64,000 bases of DNA from positions 1,860,001 through 1,924,000 of the forward strand of contig NZ_CP041070.1 of assembly GCF_006459125.1 (NCBI RefSeq). Reading direction: 5' to 3'. The stretch comes from Halarcobacter anaerophilus. GTDB taxonomy: Bacteria; Campylobacterota; Campylobacteria; Campylobacterales; Arcobacteraceae. Numbering within the stretch: the first letter of the stretch is position 1; each line of letters begins with the position of its first letter. Below, in pieces: positions 61,931-64,000 of the stretch. The position numbers and the translations under genes were made by a program. The notes beneath the pieces are model-generated. The model did no database searches. It had not been told where the DNA came from and was given only the letters and a program-made list of their open reading frames with translations.

Positions 61931-63484
61931 TTGATAAAAATTATTCTATTTCTTCTTTTAAATCTTTGTTTATATGCCAAAACTTTCAATATTTCAACAT
62001 ATAATGTTGAAAACCTTTTTGATTTAAAAAACAACAGAAGTGATTATAAAGAGTATATTCCAAACGACTACTCTAAATGGGACAAAAAAAAATTTACTCT
62101 TAAATTGGCAAATCTAATAAAAGTTTTAAAAGATTTAGATAGCGATATTATAGCTTTACAAGAAGTTGAAAACAGAGAATTAATGCAGCTTCTTTTAAAA
62201 AAACTTCCGAAATATAAATACTACAGCTTCTCAAAATATGAAAATGCTAGTGTAGGAATTGGCTTTTTAAGTAAAATCAAGATTATAAAAAATCAAGATT
62301 TGAATATAAAATTTCCAAATAAAATATACAGACCTATTTTAGAAACAACTTTTAAAATAGATAATTACAAATTTAAAATTTTCAATAACCATTGGCCCTC
62401 AAAAAGAGTTGCCGAAAGTTATAGAATAAAATATGCAAAAAAACTCTTTGATAGAGTAAATGAACTTCCCAAAGATTATGACTATATTCTTTTAGGAGAT
62501 TTTAATTCAAATTATAATGAATTTGAGACCATATATTATGAAAAAAGATTGAATAATACTCAGGGAGTAACGGGAATAAATCAAGTTCTTAATACAACTG
62601 TTGATAAAAAATATATCACTGTTGATGATATTTTAAGAAGAGACAAAAGAGTTCATTATAATCTTTGGCTTCAAGTAGATTATCCAAAAAGATTTTCAAC
62701 CATATTTAGAGGAAACAAATATACTCCCGATAATATTATTTTATCCCCTGCTCTTTTTGATAATAAAAAACTCTCGTACAAACTAAACAGTTTCAAAGTT
62801 TTTGCTCCCCAATATTTGTATAAAAACGGGAAAATAAACAGATGGCAAATAAAAGACGGTATTCACACGGGAAAAGGGTTTTCAGATCACCTTCCACTTA
62901 CGGCAACCTTTAGCTCAAAAAAAGAGGATAAAAATCCTTTAAAAAAAATTCCCGAAAAAACTTTTAATAAAATCTCTGATTTTTATAACACGAACAAATT
63001 ACTAAAAGATGCGGATTTAAAAAATGTTGTAGTTATTTATAAAGATTCCAAAAGTGCAGTAATAAAACAAAAAAATGACAGAGCTATATATCTTTACAAC
63101 AATGTTGCAAAATTAAAAGAGGGGTACTCTTATGATTTAAGAGTCTCTCAAATAAAAGAGTTTTTTGGATTAAAAGAGATAAAAAAGTTTAAAATACTTG
63201 AAAAAAATAAAAAAATTCCTGATTATAAAAAACTCTATTTAGAGGGCAAAGATATTGATATTTTAGATTTAAAATATCAAAATGAAATCGTAACGAACAT
63301 ACAAGGAGTTTATAAAAACAAAAAACTCCTTTTTAACAATAAAGAGATAAAACTCTACTTTAGAAAAAAGAGTATTAACCCAAAAGAGGGAAGTTTTATA
63401 AAAATAAAAAGAGCACAAATCGGTTTTTTTAAAAACAGTGCTCAATTAGTAATTCATAAAAAAAGTGATATAGATGTTAATTAA
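61931..63484 (+). CDS. secreted endonuclease/exonuclease/phosphatase-family protein
   Basis: A 517-residue protein with a signal peptide (IKIILFLLLNLCLYAK). The N-terminal 320 residues are a DNase I-like EEP domain: ISTYNVENLFD, IALQEVENREL (catalytic Glu), FNNHWPSKR, LLGDFNSNY and SDHLPLTATF (final Asp-His). The C-terminal 190 residues include OB-like regions of unknown role. It is probably an extracellular or periplasmic nuclease for DNA scavenging. It starts from a TTG with CCGGAGAAAAT upstream and overlaps murJ by 11 bases. Confidence 0.85.
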   Translation: MIKIILFLLLNLCLYAKTFNISTYNVENLFDLKNNRSDYKEYIPNDYSKWDKKKFTLKLANLIKVLKDLDSDIIALQEVENRELMQLLLKKLPKYKYYSFSKYENASVGIGFLSKIKIIKNQDLNIKFPNKIYRPILETTFKIDNYKFKIFNNHWPSKRVAESYRIKYAKKLFDRVNELPKDYDYILLGDFNSNYNEFETIYYEKRLNNTQGVTGINQVLNTTVDKKYITVDDILRRDKRVHYNLWLQVDYPKRFSTIFRGNKYTPDNIILSPALFDNKKLSYKLNSFKVFAPQYLYKNGKINRWQIKDGIHTGKGFSDHLPLTATFSSKKEDKNPLKKIPEKTFNKISDFYNTNKLLKDADLKNVVVIYKDSKSAVIKQKNDRAIYLYNNVAKLKEGYSYDLRVSQIKEFFGLKEIKKFKILEKNKKIPDYKKLYLEGKDIDILDLKYQNEIVTNIQGVYKNKKLLFNNKEIKLYFRKKSINPKEGSFIKIKRAQIGFFKNSAQLVIHKKSDIDVN

Positions 63485-64000
63485 ATCAATTTTTACAAAC
63501 AGCAGCGGTATTTTATTATCAAGAATTTTAGGATTTTTAAGAGATCTTCTAACAGCTTCGATTTTAGGAGCAAATATCTACTCCGATATCTTTTTTGTAG
63601 CTTTTAAGTTGCCCAATCTTTTTAGAAGAGTATTTGCAGAAGGAGCTTTTACCCAAGCTTTTATGCCCTCTTATGCAAAATCAAAATATAAAATCAGATT
63701 CTCTTCTCTTATATTTTTACAGTTAATCTCTTTTTTGATAATCTTATCTTTGTTTGTAACTCTTTTTTCTTCTTTGATAACAAAAGCAATTGCCTTTGGT
63801 TTTGATAAAGAGACTATAGATTTAGCTTCTCCTCTTGTAGCTATAAATTTTTATTATCTCCCTTTGATTTTTATAGTTACTTTTATGGCAGCATTACTTC
63901 AATATAAAAACCATTTTGCAACAACGGCTTATTCAACGGCACTTCTAAATCTAAGTTTAATTGCAGCTTTACTAATCTCCAAAAATTTAGATAAATATGA
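63474..64000 (+). CDS. murJ: lipid II flippase MurJ (5' part, cut by window edge)
   Basis: The first 175 residues of MurJ, with SGILLSRILGFLRDLLTASILG and YSDIFFVAFKLPNLFRRVFAEGAFTQAFMP, the family N-terminal signature. It flips lipid II for peptidoglycan synthesis. The ATG lies inside the end of the nuclease gene. The rest is beyond the window. Confidence 0.93.
   Translation, partial: MLIKSIFTNSSGILLSRILGFLRDLLTASILGANIYSDIFFVAFKLPNLFRRVFAEGAFTQAFMPSYAKSKYKIRFSSLIFLQLISFLIILSLFVTLFSSLITKAIAFGFDKETIDLASPLVAINFYYLPLIFIVTFMAALLQYKNHFATTAYSTALLNLSLIAALLISKNLDKY

Noticed and set aside
1-64000. Insertion sequences, prophage, tRNA or rRNA genes
   Set aside because: No transposase or phage structural genes, no tRNA cloverleaf and no intact rRNA gene were found on reading both strands.

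Overview
The window is AT-rich chromosomal DNA from a campylobacterotal bacterium, most likely a free-living, probably marine Arcobacter-type organism (Arcobacteraceae). The signs are strong A/T codon bias, TATAAT -10 boxes without a clear -35, a desulforubrerythrin beside a PerR-type Fur regulator, RNase Y, and a TsdA-type thiosulfate/tetrathionate cytochrome. Naming of the organism is inference; no rRNA operon is present to confirm it.

Layout. 1-7.9 kb (minus strand): EamA exporter, HrpB helicase, ferric reductase-like flavocytochrome, NAD(P)-binding protein, small HTH protein, FkbM methyltransferase and RluE-type pseudouridine synthase. 8.3-11.26 kb: a short array of three integron gene cassettes with three attC sites and no integrase gene. 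It carries an SH3-domain secreted protein, a BrnT/BrnA toxin-antitoxin pair with a small unknown gene, and a secreted protein with a duplicated SecDF-head-like domain. 11.4-30.8 kb: housekeeping and metabolism, namely guaA, a lipoprotein-nadB-nhaD operon, an aspartate aminotransferase, a cation diffusion facilitator, a universal stress protein, uup, a YqeY protein, a diguanylate cyclase, a NagZ-like hydrolase, a YqhD-like aldehyde reductase with a convergent AraC regulator, and a PhnD-like protein with a histidine kinase. 31.3-36.35 kb: a five-gene defence island in one orientation. A Kiwa-like pair (kwaA and a kwaB interrupted by an in-frame TAA) is followed by an ABC three-component system with a nuclease-like effector, a middle component and a DUF3732 ATPase. 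36.5-43.7 kb: DUF2400 protein, Sir2 deacylase, nitroreductase, a marC remnant, a lone Wzz-type protein with a tiny membrane peptide and an XRE regulator, an SDR, an NhaC antiporter and an ABC permease. 43.7-64 kb: mostly core genes (rsmD, rny, ftsY, radA, ybeY, a Fur-family regulator, desulforubrerythrin, murJ start) plus a cache protein/response regulator/kinase set directly before tsdA.

How the parts work together. The two accessory blocks differ in origin. The 8-11 kb block has the geometry of site-specific cassette capture: each cassette carries a 7-8 base core at its start that is the exact complement of the core at its own end. The 31-36 kb block is a classic defence island whose genes overlap or nearly abut, so Kiwa and ABC-3C are probably one transcript. 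Regulatory layouts visible in the DNA include a 21-bp-phased direct repeat before the yqhD-like gene (AraC operator), a PerR-like box before the desulforubrerythrin gene, a 12-bp palindrome between the XRE and wzz-like genes, two predicted leaderless starts, and bidirectional terminator hairpins that contain stop codons of convergent genes.
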